Shown: positions 8,315 to 17,782, counted from the first letter of the stretch. The stretch is DNA of 64,000 nt from JAWKVD01 sp041398225 (GCA_041398225.1 JAWKVD010000004.1:124001-188000), one strand, 5' to 3'. Notes: generated from the sequence alone by a model not told the origin. Numbers and translations: made by a program.

Positions 8315-9223
8315 TCAGAGCGCGTGATCGGTCGGCATGACAGGCGCTTCACGCAACAGCGTGATCGAGATGCGCCGGTTGGCCGGAAGGTCGGGATCGT
8401 CGGGGTAGAGCGGTTCGGTCGACGCCTTGCCCACCACTTCGAAGATGCGGTCGTCGTCGACGCCGCGCGATTCGAGATACTGCCGCGCCCAGTTGGCCCG
8501 GTCGGTCGACAGGTTCCAGTTGCTGTAGCCGGAACGGTTCGGCGGCGTGGAGTCTGTATGGCCGGAAATGCTGACGCGGTTGGGCAGCGGCTCGACGACC
8601 TTGGCGACGACGTCCATCAGCGCGCGGGTGCGCGACAGCGGCTCGGCGGAGGAGTCCGCGAACATCGCCCGGCCTTCCTGATCGACGAGCTGGATGCGCA
8701 GGCCCTCGGGCGTCTGGTCGATCAGCACCTGTTTCGAGAGTTCGGCGAAATCGGGCATGTCCTGCAGCGCCTGGCGCAGCGAGGTTTCGGCGCTGACGAA
8801 CTCGGCGCCTTCCGAACGGCGGGCGAGGGCGCTGGCGACAGCCGCCGCCGATGCGTCGGGCTGGTTCGAGGCGCCCTGTCCGGTGCCTTCCTCGCCGCCG
8901 CGCTTGCGGTGCGTGCTTTCGGCCTGCATGTCGGTGGTCGGGCGGTTGGAGCCGGACGAGCGCGCGCCGTCGTCGTCGAAGGCGGTGCCGCCGAGCAGGC
9001 CATCAGAGCCCTGCGTCGAGCGCGACACGCTGGCCGGCGCGAAATAGTCGGCGATGCCGCGCTTCTGCTCGGGCGAGGTCGTGTTGATCAGCCACATCAG
9101 CAGGAAGAACGCCATCATCGCGGTCACGAAGTCGGCATAGGCCACCTTCCAGGCGCCGCCGTGATGGCCGCCGCCGACGACCTTCTTCACCTTCTTGATG
9201 AGGACCGGTTTGTTGGCGCTCAT
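8315..9223 (-). CDS. motB: Flagellar motor protein MotB
   Basis: MotB is the peptidoglycan-anchored stator subunit that, with MotA, carries protons to drive flagellar rotation. The 302-residue protein has the N-terminal VGGGHHGGAWKVAYADF, with the proton-carrying Asp31, followed by one transmembrane helix (MMAFFLLMWLIN). A Ser/Gly-rich linker (residues 65-125) leads to an OmpA-like peptidoglycan-binding domain with SISGHTDSTPPN, NWNLSTDRANWARQYL and the NRRISITLL end. motA is not next to it, as in Caulobacter. Upstream lies an inverted repeat at 9284-9298 that could be regulatory. Confidence 0.93.
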   Translation of the reverse strand: MSANKPVLIKKVKKVVGGGHHGGAWKVAYADFVTAMMAFFLLMWLINTTSPEQKRGIADYFAPASVSRSTQGSDGLLGGTAFDDDGARSSGSNRPTTDMQAESTHRKRGGEEGTGQGASNQPDASAAAVASALARRSEGAEFVSAETSLRQALQDMPDFAELSKQVLIDQTPEGLRIQLVDQEGRAMFADSSAEPLSRTRALMDVVAKVVEPLPNRVSISGHTDSTPPNRSGYSNWNLSTDRANWARQYLESRGVDDDRIFEVVGKASTEPLYPDDPDLPANRRISITLLREAPVMPTDHAL

Positions 9224-9283
9224 GTCCGCGTGTCGTTGTTGTCTTGCCCGCAGCGACCGGACTTGCCGGGCGCCAGCAGACTT

Positions 9284-9305
9284 CCTAATCCCGTTAGGGT
9301 TAAGG
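9284..9305 (-). promoter_or_regulatory. Inverted repeat with TTAACC element upstream of motB
   Basis: CCTAA and TTAGG flank five bases (9284-9298), directly followed by GTTAAGG (9299-9305). Read on the motB strand this gives a TTAACC-like word next to the palindrome, 60-80 bases before the motB start. CtrA in Caulobacterales binds TTAA-containing half sites, and flagellar genes are typical targets. Spacing does not match the full TTAA-N7-TTAA consensus, so this is only a candidate. Confidence 0.25.
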
Positions 9306-9367
9306 CGGGGTGCACCGCGCGCGAGAAAATCGCCGCGCGGGCCGGCGCCGGATATCGAGGTAGAACG

Positions 9368-10231
9368 ATGGCTTCATGCGCTTTTCTGGGGCTTGGCGTG
9401 ATGGGTGGGCCGATGGCGCGCCATCTGGCGCGGGCCGGACATGACGTAACGGTGTGGAACCGCACGGCCGAGAAGGCCGAGGCGTGGCGGCAGGCCGCCG
9501 GCGTGGGCGTCGTCGCCCGAACGCCCATCGAGGCCATCGGCGGGGCCGAGTTCGTGCTGATGTGCCTTGGCGACGACCCGGACGTTGAGGATGTGTTCAC
9601 ACGCTTTGAGGGTTCGTTACGCCCCGACACCATCGTGATCGACCACACGACCGGCTCGGCCGGTCTGGCGCGGCGGCTGGACGAGCGCTGCCGGGCGCGC
9701 GGCGCGCATTTCCTCGATGCGCCGGTCTCCGGCGGTCAGGCGGGCGCCGAGAACGGCCAGCTCACGGTCATGGTCGGGGGCGATGCGGCGGTCTTCGCGA
9801 AGGCCGAGCCGGTGATGCTGGCGTTTTCGAAACAGATCACCCGGATCGGCGAGAGCGGCGCGGGCCAGCTCGCCAAGTCGGTCAACCAGATCTGCATCGC
9901 GGGCGTGGTGCAGGGGTTGGCCGAAGGGCTGCACTTCGCGCGCCGCAACGGTCTTGAAGAGGCGAAGGTGATCGAGGCGATCTCGAAAGGCGCGGCGCAG
10001 AGCTGGCAGATGGAGAACCGCTGGAAAACCATGTCCGAAGGCATGTTCGACTTCGGCTTCGCGGTCGACTGGATGCGCAAGGATCTGCGCATCGCGCTCG
10101 ACGCCGCGCGGGCGTCCGGCGCCAGCCTTCCGCTGACCGCGCTGGTCGACCAGTTCTACGCCGACGTGCAGGCCGAAGGTCATGGCCGGTGGGACACCTC
10201 CAGCCTGATCTCGCGCTTCGCCCGCGACTGA
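9368..10231 (+). CDS. NAD(P)-dependent beta-hydroxyacid dehydrogenase (HIBADH family)
   Basis: The 287-residue protein has the family's two domains. The N-terminal Rossmann fold starts FLGLGVMGGPMARHLARAGH, continues VWNRTAEK, and includes VLMCLGDDPDVEDVF. The substrate-binding motif FLDAPVSGGQAGAENGQLTVMVGG (residues 115-140) and the catalytic-lysine segment GAGQLAKSVNQI (around 165) follow. Members oxidise 3-hydroxyisobutyrate, tartronate semialdehyde, gamma-hydroxybutyrate and similar acids. Substrate cannot be assigned because no mmsA or glyoxylate genes are nearby. arfB follows 12 bases downstream, so the two may share a transcript. Confidence 0.82.
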   Translation: MASCAFLGLGVMGGPMARHLARAGHDVTVWNRTAEKAEAWRQAAGVGVVARTPIEAIGGAEFVLMCLGDDPDVEDVFTRFEGSLRPDTIVIDHTTGSAGLARRLDERCRARGAHFLDAPVSGGQAGAENGQLTVMVGGDAAVFAKAEPVMLAFSKQITRIGESGAGQLAKSVNQICIAGVVQGLAEGLHFARRNGLEEAKVIEAISKGAAQSWQMENRWKTMSEGMFDFGFAVDWMRKDLRIALDAARASGASLPLTALVDQFYADVQAEGHGRWDTSSLISRFARD

Positions 10232-10243
10232 GCGCTATCGCCC

Positions 10244-10654
10244 ATGCCCGTCTCCCTCGATGCGATCGAACCCGAACTCGAAGAGAAGTTCGTGACCGCC
10301 GGCGGGCCGGGCGGGCAGAACGTCAACAAGGTCGCGACCGCGGTGCAGCTGCGCTTCAATGTCGGCGCGTCGGCGGCGCTGACCGACGAGGAGAAGGCGC
10401 GCATTCGCCGGGCGCTGGCCTCGCGGCTGACCGAGGAGGGCGATCTCGTCCTGTTCATCCAGACCCACCGCTCGCAGATCCGCAACCGCGAGGAGGCGCG
10501 CGCGCGCCTGGTGGAGATGCTTGAAAAGGCTCTGGTTCGGCCCAAGCGCCGCATCGCCACCCGGCCGACCCGCGCCTCGAAGGAGCGCCGCCTGGAGGGC
10601 AAGGCCAAGCGCAGCCGCACCAAGAGCAATCGCGGCAAGGTCCAGTACGACTGA
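10244..10654 (+). CDS. arfB: Alternative ribosome-rescue factor B (peptidyl-tRNA hydrolase)
   Basis: ArfB (YaeJ) enters stalled non-stop ribosomes and hydrolyses the peptidyl-tRNA. The 136-residue protein carries the release-factor GGQ motif (residues 23-25 in TAGGPGGQNVNKVATAV). Residues 105-136 form a basic tail (RPKRRIATRPTRASKERR, then KSNRGKVQYD) that in this family sits in the empty mRNA channel. No codon-recognition domain is present, which separates it from RF1/RF2. It lies 12 bases behind the dehydrogenase gene. Confidence 0.92.
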   Translation: MPVSLDAIEPELEEKFVTAGGPGGQNVNKVATAVQLRFNVGASAALTDEEKARIRRALASRLTEEGDLVLFIQTHRSQIRNREEARARLVEMLEKALVRPKRRIATRPTRASKERRLEGKAKRSRTKSNRGKVQYD

Positions 10655-10768
10655 TCTCCCCGCATGGGGTGTGCTTTCCGGTCGCAGCATCATGCACAAC
10701 CAGTAATTGTAATTTTGTCGAAATTCGTGCGATCAAGAACACAACCTTGGATTGTGTTGAGCGTTGGC

Positions 10769-11410
10769 ATGAGTGGGAACGCGGGTCAGATTCCGTGGAC
10801 GAGAACCTGCGTCTCGCAGGCCGAAGAAGCGCGCATCCGCACCGCCGTGCGGGAGACGGATGCGGTCGCGGGCGGCTTTTCGCGAGGGCGGGTGCTGCGT
10901 CCCGGCGACGCCGCCTCGCTGCTGCGCCTGTTCGAAGAGCCGACGATCGGGCCGGTGATCTACACCCTGCCGCGTCCGCTCACCCACGCCAGCGTGCTGG
11001 CCTTCATCCGCGACCATCTCGATCAGCGCGCGCGCGGCGAGGGGATTCTGGTGGCCTCGTTCAACGCCGACGATCAGGTCTCCGGCTATTTCGACGTCGA
11101 GCTGTGGCCGCAATGGGGGGCGGCGAAGTTCGGCGGCGCGGTCTCCTCGGCGCGGCAGGGGCGCGGCTTCGGGGCCGAGGGCGGGCTCGCCGCCATCGAA
11201 TGGTGTTTCGACGTCGCGGGCGTGCATCGCCTGTGCGAAACCACGGCGCACGACAATCATCGCTCCATCCGCCTGCTCAGGCGTATCGGCTTCGTGCAGT
11301 TGGGCGAGGTGGTCTCGGTCCGGCCCGACGGTTCGACCCGCCCTTCGCTGTACTGGGAGATGGAGCGCGAGGTCTGGGCCGCGCGTCGGCAGGTCCGCAA
11401 GACGGGGTAG
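10769..11410 (+). CDS. GNAT family N-acetyltransferase (RimJ-like)
   Basis: A 213-residue protein with acetyl-CoA-binding GNAT features. RGRVLRPGDAASLLRLFEEPTI starts the domain, GGAVSSARQGRGFGAEGGLAAIEWCF is motif A (pyrophosphate loop), and HRLCETTAHDNHRSIRLLRRIGF is motif B, the typical NxxSxxxxxKxGF region. These segments are closest to the ribosomal-protein/antibiotic-type RimJ/RimL group (Acetyltransf_3). The substrate is unknown. The ATG at 10769 was chosen; the frame is open to 10664, and no strong ribosome site decides between them. Confidence 0.72.
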   Translation: MSGNAGQIPWTRTCVSQAEEARIRTAVRETDAVAGGFSRGRVLRPGDAASLLRLFEEPTIGPVIYTLPRPLTHASVLAFIRDHLDQRARGEGILVASFNADDQVSGYFDVELWPQWGAAKFGGAVSSARQGRGFGAEGGLAAIEWCFDVAGVHRLCETTAHDNHRSIRLLRRIGFVQLGEVVSVRPDGSTRPSLYWEMEREVWAARRQVRKTG

Positions 11411-11547
11411 GCGAGGCCGCTCCATACGCACGGCACAGCCACGCCAACAATCTCCCGGTCATGATCCTGCGCGACGGTGGGCGCGTACAGCGCAGGCATG
11501 TACGATGCGCCGCGCCGTTCGAGCATGGACGCCGCCAGGAGAGACGC

Positions 11548-12411
11548 ATGGATCACCCGAACAAGACCGTCTTCGTGACCGGCGTGTCCAGCGGCATCGG
11601 CTGGGGCGCGGTGAAAGTGCTCTCGGGCAAGGGCTGGCGCGTGTTCGGCTCGGTGCGCAAGGCCGAGGATGGCGAGCGTCTCAAGGCCGAGTTCGGCGAG
11701 GCGTTCACGCCGGTCGTGTTCGACGTCACCGATGAAGCCGCCGTTCGCGCCGGCGCCGATCAGGTGCGCGCCCTGCTGGGCGGGCGCAAGCTCGGCGGGC
11801 TGGTCAACAATGCCGGCGTCGCGCTGGGCGGGCCGGCGATCTACATGGACGTCGACGTGTTCCGCAAACAGCTCGAGGTGAACCTCGTCGGCGTGCTCAT
11901 CGCCACGCAGGCCTTCGCCCCGTTGCTCGGCGCCGATCCCGCGCTCGAAGGTCCGCCGGGGCGCATCGTCAATATCGGGTCGGTCGGCGGCCGCTCCGCG
12001 TTTCCGTTCATGCTGCCCTATCACACCTCGAAATTCGGCCTCGAAGGTTTCACCGACAGCCTGCGCCGCGAACTGATGATCTTCGGCATCGACGCCACGC
12101 TCGTGGCGCCGGGCAGCGTCGCGACGAGGATCTGGGGCAAGGCCGAACAGGAAGACTGGTCGCACTATGATGACACCGCCTATCGCGGGCCGCTCAAGCG
12201 CATGATGGGCGCCATCAAGGGCACCGCCGCCAAGGGCGTCGCGCCCGAACGCATCGGCGAGGCGATCGCGACGCAGCTCTCCTCGGCCAATCCGAAAACC
12301 TATGTGCGGATCACCAGCGAACCGCTGCGCTTCCTCGCCACCACGCGCCTGCCGGCGCGCATGGTCGATCGCATCGTCGCGCGCCAGCTCGGGCTCACGC
12401 GCGAGACCTAG
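11548..12411 (+). CDS. Short-chain dehydrogenase/reductase (classical SDR)
   Basis: The 287-residue SDR has a Rossmann nucleotide-binding turn (TGVSSGIGWGA, residues 10-20), NNAGVAL, the catalytic serine region IVNIGSVGG, and YHTSKFG with the catalytic Tyr and Lys. The charged segment after beta2 (FGSVRKAEDGERLK) suggests NADP rather than NAD. The substrate is unknown. AGGAGAG lies six bases before the ATG at 11548 and decides the start; the frame itself runs back through the GNAT gene region. It is convergent with the HEPN-like gene, 26 bases away. Confidence 0.82.
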   Translation: MDHPNKTVFVTGVSSGIGWGAVKVLSGKGWRVFGSVRKAEDGERLKAEFGEAFTPVVFDVTDEAAVRAGADQVRALLGGRKLGGLVNNAGVALGGPAIYMDVDVFRKQLEVNLVGVLIATQAFAPLLGADPALEGPPGRIVNIGSVGGRSAFPFMLPYHTSKFGLEGFTDSLRRELMIFGIDATLVAPGSVATRIWGKAEQEDWSHYDDTAYRGPLKRMMGAIKGTAAKGVAPERIGEAIATQLSSANPKTYVRITSEPLRFLATTRLPARMVDRIVARQLGLTRET

Positions 12412-12437
12412 GCTTCATCGGCGAAGTCGAGCGCCGC

Positions 12438-13070
12438 CTAGCCCGAAATATCGGCCTGCAGATAGTGCTCCATCGCCAGCGTGATGGCGTCCAGTCCGTG
12501 GGCGACGCGCTCGGAATGTCCGCGCTCCGCATTGCGCAGATAGACCGGCTGGGTCACCGCAAGATGGCGGATGATGGTGCAGGCGGTCAGGATCAGCGGC
12601 GGGATCTCGCGCAGGTCCGTGGTCCAGCCGTCGTCGGAATAGTGGGCGAAGGTGTTGCGCAGATCGTTGAGGGCGTCGAAGTCCTCCTCGATGTCGCGCG
12701 TCAGCGGAAACTGGAAAGGTTCGCGCAGGAAGCGGCGGTCCGACACGCGGTCGAGAAGCCCCAGCGGCGAGACGATCCGCATCTCGCGCAGGGCGAGCGG
12801 CTTGGGGCCGGTGCGGCCGGCGCGGGTCCATCGTTTCACGGCGCGCGCGTCGCGCCGGGTCATGCCCTTGGTGCCGTATTCGTCGTCATAGTCCAGCGCG
12901 CACAGGCAGGCGTTCTGAACGCCCATCACCATGGCGATGCTCAGCCAGCGGAAGGCGCCGGGGTCCTCGACCACGCGGCCGGCCTGAAGGGCGCAGAATT
13001 CAACGCAGGCGAGCAGCTCGCGGCTCTGACTGGTCTGGAAAATGTAGGGAGACGCTTGAGACATGGCCAT
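12438..13070 (-). CDS. Uncharacterised protein with HEPN-like R-x4-H motif
   Basis: A 210-residue, mostly helical soluble protein. I do not recognise a named family, but the segment LNDLRNTFAHYSDDGWTTDL (near residue 136) resembles a group of bacterial hypothetical proteins with 'LRN-x-F-x-HF-x-P-x-GW'. The R-x4-H (RNTFAH) within a helical context is the hallmark of HEPN RNases, found in toxins and defence proteins. Another motif is ACLCALDYDDEYG. No antitoxin-like gene sits beside it. Two ATGs (13070, 13064) compete, and neither has a clear ribosome site. Function remains unassigned. Confidence 0.6.
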   Translation of the reverse strand: MAMSQASPYIFQTSQSRELLACVEFCALQAGRVVEDPGAFRWLSIAMVMGVQNACLCALDYDDEYGTKGMTRRDARAVKRWTRAGRTGPKPLALREMRIVSPLGLLDRVSDRRFLREPFQFPLTRDIEEDFDALNDLRNTFAHYSDDGWTTDLREIPPLILTACTIIRHLAVTQPVYLRNAERGHSERVAHGLDAITLAMEHYLQADISG

Positions 13071-13208
13071 TTTCTAGACTGTTCGTTTCAGCTCCAAAAG
13101 CTCCTTCCTGCAACGCTTCGCCGATCATTGCAGCCCCGCTTGCGATGTATCGACAGCTTCTTCCGGCACGGTCTGGCGGGGCGGGGCGCAAGTCTCCATA
13201 TTGGGCCG

Positions 13209-15464
<2,256 letters not shown>

Positions 15465-15533
15465 CCCTTCGCCGCCGGCGCGGCCGGATCATGGCGCGGG
15501 GCGGACTGACATGAACGGGGGGAACGGGGACAG

Positions 15534-15671
15534 ATGTCGAAGAAACGGCGGCCTGACAAAGATGCGAGCCAGCAACCCGAGACGGAAGGCAAGAGCCGCT
15601 GGGTCGGGGTGGTGACGGGCTTCTTCGATATGGTGTTCAACTCCTCATGGAGGGCCTCTTCAGGGGGCTGA
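15534..15671 (+). CDS. Small basic/amphipathic protein, possibly frameshifted
   Basis: An ATG at 15534 preceded by GGGGA starts a 45-codon frame: MSKKRRPDKDASQQPE, then SRWVGVVTGFFDMVFN, ending at 15671. The shifted frame from 15647 reads MEGLFRGLMHLILKLFH to a TAG at 15698-15700. Together the two halves would make one 55-residue protein with a charged N-terminus and an amphipathic or membrane-hugging C-terminus, a shape seen in short alphaproteobacterial proteins. A one-base shift near 15640 would join them. It lies between the two uvrB end copies. It could be real and intact, broken, or spurious. Confidence 0.4.
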   Translation: MSKKRRPDKDASQQPETEGKSRWVGVVTGFFDMVFNSSWRASSGG

Positions 15672-15768
15672 TGCACCTGATCCTGAAGCTGTTCCATTAG
15701 GGTTGGTCACGTTCCTGGCGTTCCGCGCATTGCGTGAAACCGCGCGCGCGATCCTCTGACGCCCCCAC

Positions 15769-15840
15769 GAATTCGCGCAGGCCGCCCGCCTCCGCGACGA
15801 GATCGAGAAACTGCGCGACAGCGAGATAGGGTTGCAGTAG
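15769..15840 (+). repeat. Second copy of the uvrB 3' end
   Basis: Bases 15769-15840 read EFAQAARLRDEIEKLRDSE (then IGLQ and TAG) in frame, against EFEQAARLRDEIKKLRDSE at the real uvrB end. The copy keeps the stop codon and starts abruptly, with unrelated sequence before it. It is a gene-end remnant, not a working gene. An element that inserted into the end of uvrB and restored it, or a local duplication, would leave this pattern. Confidence 0.85.
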
Positions 15841-15905
15841 CCTTTCGTGGTTCGAGCAGACTGGGGTGGATAGGTAGTTGCGAGTGCACGCCGTGGGAGA
15901 TTAGG

Positions 15906-16442
15906 TTGGTTGAGGGGCTTTTCCCGGTCTCCGGGATTATTGCGACGCTCCGAGCTGTGATCGATTGGGTTTCGAGGCGTGAAAGACTCCACCTTCAGCT
16001 TAAGTCGAGTGGTGACGCGTCTGTTTCCTTTTGGGTCGTGTTTGCCCCGAGGTGGCCGGGTGAGCATCTTTGGGCTGTCGTCAATGTGAGAAGCTGTCCA
16101 CGTAGAGTTGCCGTGCTCTGGCCTCCGGGTGACGGTTGGCCGTTTGGTATAAGTGGAAGTAGATCTGATGGCTGCTTTTCCATAATGAAGAACGCAAAGG
16201 AGGCAGCCTTGGAGCATTCGCCTCTCTCCCCCACAGTTTCCCGTCAAAATCATTCGGCGACGGTTCCGATAACCGATGAAATGTTGGCTCGTTGGGGCGA
16301 CTCCAGCCATGTTCGCGCTTGCTTTATCGTCAATGTCGAAGGGGTTCCTCGAAAGGATTTGCGGCGTTGGCGGGTGCAGATAGCCGTGCGAGACCAGAAA
16401 CGGATTCGCGCTCGTACAAAGCCGCGACTATTGAAAATTTGA
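15906..16442 (+). CDS. Accessory hypothetical protein
   Basis: A frame of 178 codons opening with TTG at 15906. I do not recognise the product. The first 25 residues (LFPVSGIIATLRAVIDWVSR) could form a short helix or membrane anchor followed by basic residues. A beta-rich part with several tryptophans follows (SVSFWVVFAPRWPGEHLW, VLWPPGDGWPF). The C-terminal part has DEMLARWGDSSHVRACFIVN and a basic tail. Base composition is visibly less GC-rich and codon choice less biased than in neighbouring genes, consistent with acquisition from elsewhere. No ribosome site is clear, so the true start may be internal. Confidence 0.45.
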   Translation: MVEGLFPVSGIIATLRAVIDWVSRRERLHLQLKSSGDASVSFWVVFAPRWPGEHLWAVVNVRSCPRRVAVLWPPGDGWPFGISGSRSDGCFSIMKNAKEAALEHSPLSPTVSRQNHSATVPITDEMLARWGDSSHVRACFIVNVEGVPRKDLRRWRVQIAVRDQKRIRARTKPRLLKI

Positions 16443-16467
16443 CTAGAGCGAAGACGAGTGGTGGGCC

Positions 16468-16493
16468 CATCCTTCGACGGGGTCAGGATGAGG
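16468..16493. repeat. Type B palindromic repeat, copy 1
   Basis: CATCCT and AGGATG flank a TCGACGGGGTC loop, followed by AGG. It is one of three copies of a short 'CATCCTTCGAC...TCAGGATGAGG' palindrome around the GIY-YIG gene. Confidence 0.7.
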
Positions 16494-16552
16494 CCTGTGG
16501 TGGGTTTCCGTAGGGAGCTTTCGTCAGAACGAGAGGGTATGCTGCTGGATAC

Positions 16553-16597
16553 GCCTCATGCTGAGCGCGAGCGTAGCGAGCAGTCGAAGCACGAGGC
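16553..16597. repeat. Type A palindromic repeat, copy 1 (45 bp)
   Basis: It starts GCCTCATGCTGAGC and ends CAGTCGAAGCACGAGGC. The ends are imperfectly complementary, so it can fold into a hairpin with a GCGAGCG-AGCGAGC centre. It differs from copy 2 (17013-17057) at two positions, in the same orientation, with the GIY-YIG gene between them. Confidence 0.8.
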
Positions 16598-16627
16598 GGG
16601 GTATGGCGCATGCTGTTCCAACTAGCG

Positions 16628-16653
16628 CGCCCTTCGATAAGCTCAGGGTGAGG
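16628..16653. repeat. Type B palindromic repeat, copy 2
   Basis: CGCCCTTCGATAAGCTCAGG continues to GTGAGG, a diverged type B palindrome. It ends 17 bases before the ATG of the GIY-YIG gene and therefore overlaps its promoter or leader. Confidence 0.65.
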
Positions 16654-16670
16654 TGTTGGGGATCAGACGG

Positions 16671-17024
16671 ATGCAGGGTTGGGTCTACATACTGAAGTGC
16701 GCGGACGGCCGGTACTATGTCGGCAGTTATCGGGGTCACGACATCGGCGTGCGCGTCGCCGAGCACAACTCCGGCAAGCATCCTCAAGCGTGGACGTGTT
16801 CCCGGCGACCGGTGGAGCTTGCGTGGGCGGACTGGTTTGGAACGATCGAACAGGCTGTGCAGTTCGAGCGGCGGTTGAAGGGATGGTCGCGGGCGAAAAA
16901 GGAGGCGGTCATTCGCGGCGACTGGTCGGCGTTGCCCGAGCTGGCGCGTGGGCGTGGGGCCGCCTCATCCTTCGACGGGCTCAGGATGAGGCTCATTCAG
17001 ATTGCTGGTAAGGCCTCATGCTGA
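16671..17024 (+). CDS. Single-domain GIY-YIG nuclease with repeat-derived C-terminus
   Basis: A 117-residue protein. WVYILKCADGRYYVG (residues 4-18) holds the GIY (V5-Y6-I7) and YIG (Y16-V17-G18) motifs. R28 in GVRVAEHN is the expected catalytic arginine, and ERRLKGWSRAKKEAVI matches the C-terminal E-x-x-x-K-x-W-x-R-x-x-K segment of YhbQ/UPF0213-type proteins. The family core ends near residue 92. Residues from about 98 onward (SSFDGLRMRL) are encoded by a type B repeat, and the stop codon lies inside type A copy 2. Its cellular role is unknown. Placement suggests a link with the surrounding repeats. The start at 16671 (MQGWVY) was preferred over 16653, which lies in a repeat. Confidence 0.82.
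   Translation: MQGWVYILKCADGRYYVGSYRGHDIGVRVAEHNSGKHPQAWTCSRRPVELAWADWFGTIEQAVQFERRLKGWSRAKKEAVIRGDWSALPELARGRGAASSFDGLRMRLIQIAGKASC
16962..16992. repeat. Type B palindromic repeat, copy 3 (perfect 10-bp stem)
   Basis: GCCTCATCCT and AGGATGAGGC flank an 11-base loop. It lies inside the 3' end of the GIY-YIG reading frame and codes for ASSFDGLRMRL. Confidence 0.85.
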
Positions 17025-17057
17025 GCGCGAGCGCAGCGAGCAGTCGAAGCACGGGGC
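17013..17057. repeat. Type A palindromic repeat, copy 2 (45 bp)
   Basis: Nearly identical to copy 1 (two differences) and in direct orientation. The TGA stop codon of the GIY-YIG gene (17022-17024) is part of its left arm. Confidence 0.8.
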
Positions 17058-17238
17058 CGTGGTGTTGCCTAAATACCTCCTCCGCTCAACATGCTCAGAG
17101 TGTGCGGATTTATCCGACCCACTCGTTCTCACCCCCATATTTCTCCTCGCGTCTGGCGTGGGGAGGGTTCGGGAGGACGTTCCGAGTCCATCGAATGTCA
17201 GGCGCCGGCCGGCGTGTGGATGCGCCTTGCCGCCTTAC

Positions 17239-17284
17239 GCCTCGTGCTTCGACCTCGCCGCTTCGCGGCGGCTCAGCATGAGGC
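17239..17284. repeat. Type A palindromic repeat, copy 3 (inverted)
   Basis: It starts GCCTCGTGCTTCGAC and ends GCTCAGCATGAGGC, the reverse orientation of copies 1 and 2, with a different central loop (CTCGCCGCTTCGCGGC). Confidence 0.75.
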
Positions 17285-17311
17285 GCTAGCGACAAGGCCC
17301 GCTGCGAGGCC

Positions 17312-17342
17312 GCCTCATGCTGAGCCAGTCGAAGCACGAGGC
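17312..17342. repeat. Type A palindromic repeat, copy 4 (short loop)
   Basis: GCCTCATGCTGAGCCAGTCG, then AAGCACGAGGC: both arms are present but the 14-base centre of copies 1 and 2 is missing. It lies 28 bases from the inverted copy 3, so the two form a larger inverted pair. Confidence 0.75.
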
Positions 17343-17637
17343 GGACGAACAGCGGACAAACATCCTGCAAACAGGCTCCGGGGTGTCGAAACCGGGGTTC
17401 CAGGTCTCGCGGAGAGATCTGCACGCGGGTCCGGGATGCGGAAATGGGTCCAAATGCTGGACGTGGGCCGTGTGATCTCAGACGATCGAGACGCAACCGG
17501 TGTTCCCCAGCCAAACCCGCCAGCCGCACCGGATCTCAAACCGGCCGCGGGGCGCGTGACGATCGCGTCTTACGCCAGCTCACCTCCCAAAAGGAGAGGG
17601 CTGGCAACTTACCCGGCGCGGCCCCACGCGCCCCGGC

Positions 17638-17658
17638 CTCCCCATTTGGCATGGGGAG
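17638..17658. repeat. Perfect 8-bp hairpin
   Basis: CTCCCCAT and ATGGGGAG flank TTGGC, about 125 bases before fbp. No T tract follows, so it is more likely an intergenic palindrome than a terminator. Confidence 0.5.
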
Positions 17659-17782
17659 CAACGCGAAACCGGACGGCGCAGGCCGGTCCGGCTGAAGCCG
17701 TTGCTTTCCCCCGAAAATCCCGATCACGACTGGAGGCCGAAGCCGGTTGGCGCTACACGCGGATGGACCGAATGGAGGCACC

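Larger units (their letters stand above)
17058..17782. other. 725-bp non-coding stretch with repeat copies, upstream of fbp
   Basis: No reading frame here looks like a protein. It contains type A copy 3 (inverted) and copy 4, a degenerate 'CTCAACATGCTCAGAGTG' echo near 17091, and a perfect hairpin at 17638-17658. The last part ends with GGAGG before the fbp ATG. It is the right-hand part of the accessory patch that begins after uvrB. Confidence 0.6.

Noticed and set aside
15660..16310. A 216-codon minus-strand frame opposite the accessory gene
   Set aside because: Translation is low in hydrophobic core patterns and rich in Arg/Thr/Pro; the plus-strand frame has better globular character. Neither is certain.
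16553..17342. CRISPR array, considered because of the repeated palindromes
   Set aside because: Repeats differ in orientation and length, spacing is irregular (tens to hundreds of bases), and no cas gene is present.
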